Origin: CAYMDP01 sp964389375
GTDB taxonomy: Bacteria; Bdellovibrionota; Bdellovibrionia; Bdellovibrionales; UBA1609
Direction of reading: 5' to 3'
DNA: 48,353 nucleotides
Assembly (NCBI GenBank): GCA_964389375.1
Contig: CAYMDP010000019.1
Coordinates: forward strand, 1 to 48,353
Positions 8,656-16,591 of this stretch are shown piece by piece. Numbering within the stretch: the first letter of the stretch is position 1; every line of letters begins with the position of its first letter. The notes beneath the pieces are model-generated. The model was not told the DNA's origin. It worked only from the letters and a program-made list of their open reading frames with translations, and did not search any database. The position numbers and the translations under genes were made by a program.

Positions 8656-10173
8656 ATGTCGAGTTTAAACACGATTGAGTTTTTGGGCGACTATATCGGT
8701 GGCCGATTTGTTAAACCGGATAAAGAAGATATCCAGTGGGATGTCCACAGTCCTGCGGATTTAAAGGATCTGGTCATCTCACTTCGAGGTCAGAATGATC
8801 ACGTCGAAATGGCCTGCTTGGCCGCGCGAGAAGCCTATGCTCCTTGGACCCATACCCCCACAGCGGATCGTTATCGTCTACTCAATAAACTTAAAGAGCT
8901 ATTGACGGCTAAAGCAGACGAGCTTGCAGAAGTGATTTCTCGAGAAACGGGGAAACCCCTTTGGGATTCAAAAACAGAAGTCGCCGGCATGATGGGTAAA
9001 TTTGACGTCACCATGAACCACTCCATGAAGCTTGTGGCTGAGGAGAAAGTCGAAAATGCTTTGCCGGGAATTGACGGCTTTATTCGTTACAAATCCCGCG
9101 GTGTCATGGCGGTGATCGGCCCCTTTAATTTTCCGGGTCACTTACCGATGGGCCATATTATTCCGGCCCTTGCTTGTGGAAATACCGTGATCTTTAAACC
9201 CTCCGAAAAAACTCCCGCGGTCGGTCAGTTTATTGCTGAGCTTTTTCATAAGGCAGAATTCCCTAAAGGTGTTTTTAATCTTGTTCAAGGAATGGGCGAA
9301 GCCGGTAAAAAATTGGTCAGCAGCGAATACGTCGATGGCATTCTATTCACCGGGTCCTACGATGTCGGCCTCAAGATTAAACAAGAGACCCTGACCCACC
9401 ACTGGAAGATTCTGGCTCTCGAGATGGGAGGAAAGAACGCAACGATTGTCTGGGACGATGCGGATTTAGAAAAAGCGGTCTATGAAACCTTAGTTGGGTC
9501 CTACCTTGGGACCGGACAGCGCTGCTCTTGCACAAGCCGGATTATACTTCATAAAAAAATTAAAGATGCATTCTTGGATAATTTCTATCGGGCGGCCAAG
9601 AAACTGAGTGTGGGCCACTGGAAATCCAACTCCTTTATGGGGCCCTTAATTTCAGCGGATGCAGTCGAAAAGTATTTGCGCTTTCAAGAGATTGCCAACC
9701 GCGAAGGGGCAGAGTCGATGATGAGAGGCAAAGCCTTAAGTCTAGATCACGAAGGCTATTATGTGACCCCGAGCATTCATTTGGTAAACAAGTTCGACGA
9801 AAAATCGGTCTATCAAAAAAGTGAAATATTTGGACCCAATGTGGCCATCTACGAGGTGGATGATTTTAAGGAAGCGATTCACATCAACAATGCCTCTGGT
9901 TATGGTTTGGTGATGGCGCTGTTTTCTAAAGATCGAAAGCTTTATGAGCAAGCCCTTATTGATGCGCGAGTTGGCTTGATCAATTGGAATCGATCGACCA
10001 ACAGAGCCTCTTCAAAACTTCCTTTTGGCGGAATGGGGAAATCCGGAAATGATCGGCCCTCGGCTCACTTTGCTGTTCAGTATTGTACAGTTCCTTATGC
10101 TTGCCTTGAGGATTTTACGGCCTTTGACAGTAAGGCCCTACTTCCCGGCCTTCAATACGAGTATCAAAAGTGA
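8656..10173 (+). CDS. astD: Succinylglutamate-semialdehyde dehydrogenase (AstD-like)
   Basis: A 505-residue NAD(P)-dependent aldehyde dehydrogenase. Catalytic residues are visible: Asn158 in GPFNFPGH, Glu256 in LEMGGKN and Cys290 in GTGQRC, and the cofactor motif FTGS is at 231-234. GTGQRCSCTSR resembles the AstD-specific GQRCTCARR segment. The expected role is oxidation of N-succinylglutamate semialdehyde to N-succinylglutamate, the step after the aminotransferase encoded upstream. GGAG precedes the ATG by about 8 nt, and the gene is 9 bp from astA. Its stop overlaps the GTG start of mltG. Confidence 0.85.
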   Translation: MSSLNTIEFLGDYIGGRFVKPDKEDIQWDVHSPADLKDLVISLRGQNDHVEMACLAAREAYAPWTHTPTADRYRLLNKLKELLTAKADELAEVISRETGKPLWDSKTEVAGMMGKFDVTMNHSMKLVAEEKVENALPGIDGFIRYKSRGVMAVIGPFNFPGHLPMGHIIPALACGNTVIFKPSEKTPAVGQFIAELFHKAEFPKGVFNLVQGMGEAGKKLVSSEYVDGILFTGSYDVGLKIKQETLTHHWKILALEMGGKNATIVWDDADLEKAVYETLVGSYLGTGQRCSCTSRIILHKKIKDAFLDNFYRAAKKLSVGHWKSNSFMGPLISADAVEKYLRFQEIANREGAESMMRGKALSLDHEGYYVTPSIHLVNKFDEKSVYQKSEIFGPNVAIYEVDDFKEAIHINNASGYGLVMALFSKDRKLYEQALIDARVGLINWNRSTNRASSKLPFGGMGKSGNDRPSAHFAVQYCTVPYACLEDFTAFDSKALLPGLQYEYQK

Positions 10174-11234
10174 AAAAACTGATCGCATTCATTATTGGAC
10201 TAGGTTTTTTTCTTGGTGCAGTTTTGTCCCTTGAGGCTTATCGCTTTGTAAAAACGGGCTATGAGTCCCCAGGAGTGGAAAAAGTTTTTGAAGTTCAGCG
10301 AGGACAAAGCTTTGCTCAAATTGCGAGAAGGCTTCAGCAAGACGGCCTGGTGTCTTCCGCTGAAAGATTTCGAATATACGGACGACTAACAGGCCTTGCG
10401 ACCCAAGTTAAGGTGGGCGAGTACGCATTAAGCTCAAAAATGAGCCCGGCTGAAATTCTTGCTCTTCTTCAAACGGGCAAAAGTATCTCACGAGCAGTGA
10501 CATTTCCCGAAGGCAGCAATATTTACGAAATCGGAAAAATTCTAGAAACCCATGGAATCATTTCTGAAGCAGACTTCGTAAAGATGGCTCACGACCAAAA
10601 ATTGATAAAAGAACTTTTAGGAGAAAACTTTATTAGTCTTGAGGGCTACTTATTTCCTGAGACCTATATGGTGACGAAATACACTAAACCTGAAGAACTT
10701 GTCCGATCAATGGTGCGTCGGTTCTTAGAGGTGTGGGCCCAGATTTCTAACCAGCGAGACGAAAGCTCCATAAGCATGAATCGGCATCAGGTCATAATTT
10801 TGGCGAGTGTCATCGAAAAAGAAACAGGAGCACCAGAAGAGCGTCCACGCATTGCTTCTGTATTTCATAATCGGCTAAAGAAAAAGATGAAGCTTCAAAG
10901 TGACCCCACAATTATTTACGGTCTTTGGGAAGAGCGCGGAGAACGAACGCAGAACATCCGTAAAGGCGACATCTTGTCGAATACCCGCTTTAATACCTAT
11001 GTAGTTCCGGGCATTCCAGCAGGCCCCATTGCAAACCCAGGCAGAGAAGCCATTATGGCGACCTTGGATCCGGAGGATACCGAGTATCTATTTTTTGTAA
11101 GTAAAAATGATGGAACTCATGTGTTTACGAAAACCTATGAAGATCACAAAAAGGCGGTCGCGCAGTTTCAGTTGAATTCCGCAGCCAGAAAAGGAAAATC
11201 CTGGAGAGATATGAAGCCTAAGGCTGAAAAATAG
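10170..11234 (+). CDS. mltG: Endolytic murein transglycosylase MltG
   Basis: A 354-residue inner-membrane enzyme that cleaves nascent peptidoglycan strands. There is one N-terminal membrane anchor (about 4-23), a LysM-like segment (about 38-90) and the YceG/MltG catalytic domain. The active-site region ASVIEKETG (212-220), with the catalytic Glu, is followed by ERPRIASVFHNRLKKKMKLQ and the SDPTIIYGL motif. The GTG start overlaps the astD stop (GTGA), so its translation is coupled to the amino-acid degradation operon, which is an unusual setting. In many bacteria mltG sits beside pabC, tmk or holB instead. Confidence 0.92.
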   Translation: MKKLIAFIIGLGFFLGAVLSLEAYRFVKTGYESPGVEKVFEVQRGQSFAQIARRLQQDGLVSSAERFRIYGRLTGLATQVKVGEYALSSKMSPAEILALLQTGKSISRAVTFPEGSNIYEIGKILETHGIISEADFVKMAHDQKLIKELLGENFISLEGYLFPETYMVTKYTKPEELVRSMVRRFLEVWAQISNQRDESSISMNRHQVIILASVIEKETGAPEERPRIASVFHNRLKKKMKLQSDPTIIYGLWEERGERTQNIRKGDILSNTRFNTYVVPGIPAGPIANPGREAIMATLDPEDTEYLFFVSKNDGTHVFTKTYEDHKKAVAQFQLNSAARKGKSWRDMKPKAEK

Positions 11235-11235
11235 A

Positions 11236-11260
11236 AAGCCGACTTGCTATTCAGTCGGCG
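11236..11260 (-). terminator. Terminator of the 11247-11957 lipoprotein gene
   Basis: A perfect 6-bp inverted repeat (GCCGAC 11238-11243, GTCGGC 11254-11259) spans the stop codon of the minus-strand lipoprotein gene. Read on the minus strand it is followed by the T-rich run TTTCTATTTTT. On the plus strand there is no T run, so mltG would not be terminated by the same hairpin in the classical way. The 13-bp gap between the two convergent genes holds little else. Confidence 0.5.
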
Positions 11261-11957
11261 CAGGAGTTGGTGGACTGGGTTTCGATTCTTCGACGGGAAC
11301 CACAACAGGTGCAGGCGCTAGGTTCGTCCGAGTCAGCTTTGTAATTAACTTAATTTTAAGTCCATTCTCGTATTGGTCGACAGACCGGATCTCGAACGAA
11401 GTGTCCGAGATTTTGAATAGTGCAAATTCAGACTGAGTCGTCGGTTTTCCCAAAAAAACTTTTGAGGGGGACTCATTTTTAAGATCAGTTCCATCTTCGA
11501 AATCGAGAGTGCGTCCGTTTGCATCAAAGGTAACCGGAAAGTTTCGAGTTGAAATATCGGCTTTGTTCTCTGCATCGACAGTCATCGCAGAAACTCCCGA
11601 GACCTCGTAAGCGACACTTAAGCCTGCACGAAAACCTCGAACACAAAGTCCAGATCCTTGAAATGTCTCGCGTCCTTCGATCTTTTGTTCGCGAACATGA
11701 ATCACAAGTTCCTTTTCTTCCCGCTTATCTAAAATATAAACTTCGGCCCCAGCATAGGTGTAGATCCCGGGAGGAATTTGTTGATCCGAAAGTTCCAAAG
11801 AAAGTTTCTGTGCGCCCGCGACTTCCATTTGAATTGGATCATAACCTTCTCGGCAGGCGCCGGCGGGATCAATGCGCCGACTTCCACCATCCGAGCAAGA
11901 AAGAATCGTCAAAAATAAAGAAAGAAAGAGTGAGGCAAAGCTTAGGATTTTATTCAT
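11247..11957 (-). CDS. Hypothetical lipoprotein
   Basis: A 236-residue protein with a signal peptide ending in the lipobox ILSC, lipidated at Cys21 and followed by a flexible S/D/G/R stretch. The mature part looks all-beta. The C-terminus is Pro-rich (PAPVVVPVEESKPSPPTPAP), suggesting a periplasm-spanning or peptidoglycan-proximal tail. I recognise no family. It is on the same strand as the large operon to its right but separated by 78 bp, so it may be the last gene of that operon or independent. The ATG at 11957 starts the signal peptide. Confidence 0.7.
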   Translation of the reverse strand: MNKILSFASLFLSLFLTILSCSDGGSRRIDPAGACREGYDPIQMEVAGAQKLSLELSDQQIPPGIYTYAGAEVYILDKREEKELVIHVREQKIEGRETFQGSGLCVRGFRAGLSVAYEVSGVSAMTVDAENKADISTRNFPVTFDANGRTLDFEDGTDLKNESPSKVFLGKPTTQSEFALFKISDTSFEIRSVDQYENGLKIKLITKLTRTNLAPAPVVVPVEESKPSPPTPAPTE

Positions 11958-12035
11958 GAAATTGATTTACCATGTCGCATCGCGTCGGTCAAGGATTAAG
12001 GGCAGTAGGTAAAAAAGATGCCTTATTCCAATGGT

Positions 12036-12479
12036 TTATCGAATTGCTTCGAAGCGTTCTGTGCTTGGGTTGAAGCGATAGGCATTAAGCCGGGCGACCA
12101 TATTCTCATCAAATGTGGGGGCAATAAGCTCGTTTTTTCCGTCTCCATCCAGGTCAAGAATCGCTAGCCTTGTGGCCTCTCCGGCAATATCGAAGTAACC
12201 ATCATAGGGGTCATCAATAGAAATTCTCTCCATCAAAGGACGGACTCCAACTTCCATTGCACCTAAAAATTCGAGTGAGATTCCCATGCGAGTTTTTAGT
12301 TTCAAAACTTTAACAACGCTTCCGTCATTTTTTAAGTCACCCACGACAGTCGAAAGAATTTCTCGTCGTTCACCTCCAAGCGGAGAGAAGATCTGGGCGC
12401 GCAAAGAGGAGCTAAGGGCCAAGATTAAAGAAAAAACAAAAACTGGACCGGCGATCAAAAATGAAATTTTTAGATTCAT
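12036..12479 (-). CDS. Small secreted protein with FG-GAP/VCBS-like calcium motif
   Basis: A 147-residue protein with an N-terminal signal peptide (about 1-28, ending SLRAQ). Near the C-terminus it carries DLDGDGKNELIAPTFDEN, a DxDxDG calcium-binding loop of the type found in FG-GAP/VCBS beta-propeller repeats. A single repeat is too short for a propeller. It is probably periplasmic or on the cell surface. It starts 4 bp after the stop of the upstream PgeF-family gene and so belongs to the same operon. The function is unknown. Confidence 0.65.
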   Translation of the reverse strand: MNLKISFLIAGPVFVFSLILALSSSLRAQIFSPLGGERREILSTVVGDLKNDGSVVKVLKLKTRMGISLEFLGAMEVGVRPLMERISIDDPYDGYFDIAGEATRLAILDLDGDGKNELIAPTFDENMVARLNAYRFNPSTERFEAIR

Positions 12480-12483
12480 ACTT

Positions 12484-13215
12484 CTATTCTAAAGAACTTG
12501 CAGATTCATGCAAGGCGATAAAGCTTAATAGACGTCCAGTTTGGCCTTTAGAGGCGCGGTATGAGTGCAGATCAGGGTGTGAAAAGGTATCTAGATCCAG
12601 ATGATGAATACGAACTTCAGGATTCGTCTCAAGGGCGCCTGTGGCGGAATAAATTTGCTGATAAAGAATTTGCTTTAGATCAATATACACCTTGCTTGGA
12701 TCCGGGTGTTTTAAAAAAGTCTTGCGCTCGATTTCGGCAGAATTTCGTTGGGTTTGATCTAGAGCCAATCGAAGTCGCTCAGAGACATCTAAGCCCACCT
12801 CAAAACTTTTAGGCCCAATATGAGGGCCAATAAAAATATCAAGGCTTGCTGATGGCGAAAGCTTTGACAAAGATTCACCAAGAATATTTTGTTCAACCCC
12901 CCGCCAACCCGCGTGGATTGCGAGAATCTGCTGATTCGAGCTTACGAGCACGGGAATGCAATCAGCGGTTTGAACGACTAAAGCTAAGTTCAATTTATCG
13001 GTAAAGTGTGCGTCGGCTTCTCTGACAATATTGCGTTCAGCGGCGATACAAGTTTTTCCGTGGACTTGTTTTAGAATAGAAAACTCAAGGCTCGGATAAA
13101 ACGACTTCAAATCTTCTAGGCGCGAATGCCTAGAGCCAAAAAATACGAAGCCCCCGGGAAAACGATGCTCCCAGCCTCTTATGCTTTGATCTTTTCGCTC
13201 GACAAATTTATTCAT
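12484..13215 (-). CDS. pgeF: Peptidoglycan editing factor / YfiH-LACC1 family protein
   Basis: A 243-residue cytosolic protein of the YfiH (DUF152) family. Metal-site residues are visible: His52 in QVHGKT, Cys86 in TADC and His101 in HAGWRG, and the GPHIGPKSFEVG segment is also typical. Family members are described as purine nucleoside phosphorylase/adenosine deaminase-like enzymes, and in E. coli as a factor that removes wrong amino acids from peptidoglycan precursors (PgeF). It sits directly downstream of an rluD-like gene, a widely conserved pairing, and overlaps it by 4 bp. Confidence 0.87.
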   Translation of the reverse strand: MNKFVERKDQSIRGWEHRFPGGFVFFGSRHSRLEDLKSFYPSLEFSILKQVHGKTCIAAERNIVREADAHFTDKLNLALVVQTADCIPVLVSSNQQILAIHAGWRGVEQNILGESLSKLSPSASLDIFIGPHIGPKSFEVGLDVSERLRLALDQTQRNSAEIERKTFLKHPDPSKVYIDLKQILYQQIYSATGALETNPEVRIHHLDLDTFSHPDLHSYRASKGQTGRLLSFIALHESASSLE

Positions 13216-14186
13216 TTCAACAATTCAGCTAAAAATAAAAGATCCCTGGGCCAATCACTTTTAAAAACCATATTCACATGAGTTCTGGGGTGTGTAAAGC
13301 CAAGCTCCGCCGCGTGAAGGCCGATGCGTTTCATGTCACCGATTTGTTTTCTAAGAGTGCTACTATCTATAGATTTCAGCCTCGAGGTGCTTCCGTATAA
13401 AGAGTCGCCAAGGATAGGATGACCAAGCTCCGACAGGTGAACGCGGATTTGATGCGTTCTTCCGGTCTCGAGTTTGCAGTGGATAAGACTAAATTGAGTC
13501 CCTTTACTTTGAACAAAATTATAATGTGTGACGGCTCGTTTTCCTGCAGAGCCAAGGCTAGGGCCAGATCTGGGTAGACTAGCAAAGCGCTTTCGGTCCT
13601 TTGGATGTCGAAGTAAATAAGACTCGATTCTGCCCTTGGTTGTATTGGGGACTCCATAGACAAGAGCCCAATAAATTCGATGAACAGATTTTTCTTTAAA
13701 CTGTTGGGCCAGAGCTGCGTGAGTGAAATCATTCTTCGCGACAACAAGAAGCCCACTGGTGTCTTTATCTAGACGGTGGACAATTCCGGGACGCTTTTCA
13801 GAAAAGCCCATCGAAAGATCCGATGTATGATGAACCAGCGCATTGACCAAGGTGTCTTGGCTATGACCAGCTGCCGGATGAACGACAAGCCCCGCGGGTT
13901 TATTTAATACAATAAGATCCTTATCCTCAAAAACGATATCAAGAGGCAAATCCAGTGGCTCAATTTTTCCCTCATCATAGACGGGAAGATCCACAGTAAT
14001 TTCGTCGGTGGATTGCACGAGATAAGAGGACTTTGGCAACCGGCCCTTAACTTGGACTAAACCAAGATCTAAAAGCTTTCCGGCTCTGGAGCGAGTGCCA
14101 ATGTCTGGATGATTCGCCAGCACTCTGTCGAGTCGCAGGCCCTGAAGAGAATCGGCCACCTGAATCTGAAGTTTTCTGGTTTTCAC
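13212..14186 (-). CDS. rluD: RluD/RluA-family 23S rRNA pseudouridine synthase
   Basis: A 324-residue enzyme with an N-terminal S4 RNA-binding domain (about 15-65) and a pseudouridine synthase domain. The catalytic motif is HRLDKDTSG (137-145) with Asp140, preceded by LNKPAGLVVHPA (94-105) and followed later by LETGRTHQIRVHL. The S4 domain, the length and the pgeF neighbour fit RluD, which modifies helix 69 of 23S rRNA. Another RluA subgroup cannot be excluded. The gene ends in a 4-bp overlap with pgeF and begins 2 bp after the J-domain/HTH gene. Confidence 0.87.
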   Translation of the reverse strand: MKTRKLQIQVADSLQGLRLDRVLANHPDIGTRSRAGKLLDLGLVQVKGRLPKSSYLVQSTDEITVDLPVYDEGKIEPLDLPLDIVFEDKDLIVLNKPAGLVVHPAAGHSQDTLVNALVHHTSDLSMGFSEKRPGIVHRLDKDTSGLLVVAKNDFTHAALAQQFKEKSVHRIYWALVYGVPNTTKGRIESYLLRHPKDRKRFASLPRSGPSLGSAGKRAVTHYNFVQSKGTQFSLIHCKLETGRTHQIRVHLSELGHPILGDSLYGSTSRLKSIDSSTLRKQIGDMKRIGLHAAELGFTHPRTHVNMVFKSDWPRDLLFLAELLK

Positions 14187-14188
14187 GT

Positions 14189-14866
14189 TTATTCCGCTTG
14201 CGGGCGGGCTTTACGGAAATATTCCATGTAAGAATTGGCAATATGGGTGTCATTAAGGCCCAAGGCTCGCGCGATTTGACCCACAAATCCTCGAACAAAA
14301 ACTGGGGCCGGAAGAGCTGAAAAATTATTTGCTTCAAGTGCAATTAAGTAGGTCTTGCTGATTCGGACAAATTCGACGATCTGTTCGGGTTGCACATTCT
14401 TGTAAAGGCGAATGCGCTTTAAAAAAGCCCCATCCATTTCTTTTGTCTCTTGGATTTCTTTCTCGAAAGCGGGATCAACTTTGTAGATGCCAAAACGTGT
14501 TCGAGCTTCGCCGGACTTCAGTTCTTGGGAGTTTTGCTTGGGCGAGCTAGTCACAGGAGCCTGAAAGGTCTTTGGCGACTCTTTCGGTTCGGTCGGTGGC
14601 TCGGGAGTTTTCTCTGCCAAGCGACCGCGGACTAACTGAAGATCATAGTCACGTCTGCGCCCAGGGGAGCTGAGTGTCGAAAAAGCTTCTTCAATAAGAC
14701 CCAGTAGCTCTCGGGCTTCGGCCGGAGTAAACATTGTGTAAAGTGCGGGTCCATCAATGGTGTAGGCTTCTTTGGCTCGATGATAGGCGTGAAGAATATC
14801 GTGGGGAGCGGCGTCCGGGGCAACTTCAAGCACTTCATAATAAGTTTGGCTGCTTAGTTTCTGCAT
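14189..14866 (-). CDS. J-like domain plus RodZ-type HTH protein
   Basis: A 225-residue protein with two parts. Residues about 6-75 (YYEVLEVAPDAAPHDILHAY...AFSTLSSPGRRRDYD) have the helical pattern of a DnaJ domain but lack the HPD tripeptide needed to stimulate DnaK. Residues about 130-205 resemble the HTH_25 domain at the N-terminus of RodZ (ALEANNFSALPAPVFVRGF). A Pro/Glu/Ser-rich linker joins them. No membrane segment is present, unlike true RodZ. It lies 4 bp after the MinD-like gene, and the pair probably works together in positioning or polarity. That role is inference. Confidence 0.75.
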   Translation of the reverse strand: MQKLSSQTYYEVLEVAPDAAPHDILHAYHRAKEAYTIDGPALYTMFTPAEARELLGLIEEAFSTLSSPGRRRDYDLQLVRGRLAEKTPEPPTEPKESPKTFQAPVTSSPKQNSQELKSGEARTRFGIYKVDPAFEKEIQETKEMDGAFLKRIRLYKNVQPEQIVEFVRISKTYLIALEANNFSALPAPVFVRGFVGQIARALGLNDTHIANSYMEYFRKARPQAE

Positions 14867-14870
14867 ACAT

Positions 14871-15839
14871 TTACCCGGCGGCTTTTTTTAAGTTAGCACC
14901 ACATAATTTGCGCGAAATGTTCATCAGCTGAGAATATAGTTTCGAATGAGGATATTCGGTCAACAGAGGCTTTCGTTTTCTTAAAGACTGCCAAACAGCA
15001 TTGTCGTATTCAACGTGCCCTAAAAGACTTACCGGTACGCCAAAATACTTTCGGCTAACACTTTGAATTGAAGGTCCAAGATCGATATCTTTAAGCGACC
15101 GAGCTTGATTTAAAATAATCTCAAACTCTAGATTAGAGATGACGCTCTTCAACTTTTGACCCTTCTCTGTGTCTTCTTTAAGAATCGCCCGAATAAGGTC
15201 CGAAGGCGATCGCACAGCGTATTCGTTGCGGTTTCTCATAATGTGTTGAATCGTATCAGCAAGACCTAATTGAAATTCATATCGACGAATTTTTCGATAA
15301 AATACCGACTTCATAAATCGGTATGCATTCTCAATGCTCGAAGGCTCTGGTGTGCAAACAACAATCTTCTTATTCGCCATAAGAAAAAAGTCTAAAGTCG
15401 TCTCGTGAGTTCCGGCACTTAGATCAAGGATCGTAAATTCAGAATCTAAATTGAATAAAGAGCTCATCAGTCTAGATTTTCCGGTTTCGGTCAAGGCAAC
15501 CGTATCGAAGGTATCAGAGGCCCCAGAGATAAAGCCTAAGTTGGCAAACTTCGTAGGCGTCACAACATCTTTTAACTGAAGACTGTCGTCACTGAGATAT
15601 TCATTGATCCCGATTGGAGGAAGCCCCTCACCGATGCAGGTGTGAAGATTTGCAGCACCCAGATCCATATCAACAAGAGTGGTTTTATGTCCCATCTGAG
15701 ACAGAAAAATCGCAAGGCTTGAGCTAACCATAGATTTTCCAACGCCACCTTTTCCGCCACCAACGGCAATAATACAGGATTTCGGAGAAACCTGTCCGCG
15801 AAGCTGGTAGATTTTTGGTGAGTTAGAACTCTCGCTCAC
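14871..15839 (-). CDS. MinD/ParA-family ATPase (FlhG-like)
   Basis: A 322-residue deviant Walker A ATPase. The P-loop GGGKGGVGKS is at 28-36, with the extra Lys typical of ParA/MinD, and the switch/Walker B region reads LVDMDLGAANLH followed later by ILDLSAGTHE. The C-terminal part is basic and lacks an obvious MinD-type amphipathic membrane helix. FlhG/FleN-like members set flagellar number, and related proteins position polar complexes. No flagellar genes are in the window, so the target is unknown. It is co-transcribed with the J/HTH gene. Confidence 0.82.
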   Translation of the reverse strand: MSESSNSPKIYQLRGQVSPKSCIIAVGGGKGGVGKSMVSSSLAIFLSQMGHKTTLVDMDLGAANLHTCIGEGLPPIGINEYLSDDSLQLKDVVTPTKFANLGFISGASDTFDTVALTETGKSRLMSSLFNLDSEFTILDLSAGTHETTLDFFLMANKKIVVCTPEPSSIENAYRFMKSVFYRKIRRYEFQLGLADTIQHIMRNRNEYAVRSPSDLIRAILKEDTEKGQKLKSVISNLEFEIILNQARSLKDIDLGPSIQSVSRKYFGVPVSLLGHVEYDNAVWQSLRKRKPLLTEYPHSKLYSQLMNISRKLCGANLKKAAG

Positions 15840-15869
15840 TTTATGCCCTTGTTCGTCAAAGTTCGAAAA

Positions 15870-16589
15870 TCAAAGTCGTGGTGGGGGCTTAAGCAAACCT
15901 CCACGCAATTTCTCTTCGGCTTCTGACGCGCGTATATAAAGGGGCAAGACTTTGTCCCACTGCATTTTTTTTATTTTATCTTCCTGGATGATGGTCCAAA
16001 TTGTGCGCGCATCAGGAAATTGAGCAAGGCTTTGGTCCAGAGAAAGGTGGTTTTTGGCGCTTTGCCCAAGATCTTCTAGGCAAAGGTCGAGTCCATCGCC
16101 GATTGCTAAACAGTCCTTATTTATAATGGATTCGACCTCTTTGGCGCGAACAGCTCGAGTTTCGAGCCATTGAACCACCTCGGTCCCGTTCATTTCAAAT
16201 CCAGAGATATAATACATATTTTTAAAGGCCAAATTGATCACCAGGACAGGAAGTTTAGATTTCTTAAGGGCTTCGCTTGCAAGGAGGCGGTGACTGCTTA
16301 TGGCAAAGCAGTCTTTTTTAAGGGCGTAAGAAAAACTTCGGACCAGGCTTAAACCAACCCGGATTCCCGTAAAAGATCCCGGACCGACACCAATTGCATA
16401 AGCCTCGATTTCAGAAAGACCAATCTGATTTTTTTTCAGCAGACTCTCGAGAAAAGCTGTGACCAGCTCACTATGTGAGTTTTGTTTTTCCCAACAGACA
16501 AAATCGACGAGGTCATTTTTATCTGATGCGGCCCTGATAAGAGCCAATGAGCCACGGCTCGTACTGGTTTCGACCCCTAAAACGAGCAT
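15870..16589 (-). CDS. tsaB: tRNA t6A modification factor TsaB
   Basis: A member of the ASKHA superfamily that works with TsaD, TsaE and TsaC in making N6-threonylcarbamoyladenosine at tRNA position 37. The N-terminus MLVLGVETSTSRGSLAL and the core IGVGPGSFTGIRVGLS are diagnostic of TsaB/YeaZ. I prefer the ATG at 16589; a TTG at 16598 overlapping rseP would add three residues, and neither has a strong ribosome-binding site. The gene follows rseP directly, in the same long operon. Confidence 0.9.
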   Translation of the reverse strand: MLVLGVETSTSRGSLALIRAASDKNDLVDFVCWEKQNSHSELVTAFLESLLKKNQIGLSEIEAYAIGVGPGSFTGIRVGLSLVRSFSYALKKDCFAISSHRLLASEALKKSKLPVLVINLAFKNMYYISGFEMNGTEVVQWLETRAVRAKEVESIINKDCLAIGDGLDLCLEDLGQSAKNHLSLDQSLAQFPDARTIWTIIQEDKIKKMQWDKVLPLYIRASEAEEKLRGGLLKPPPRL

Positions 16590-16591
16590 GC

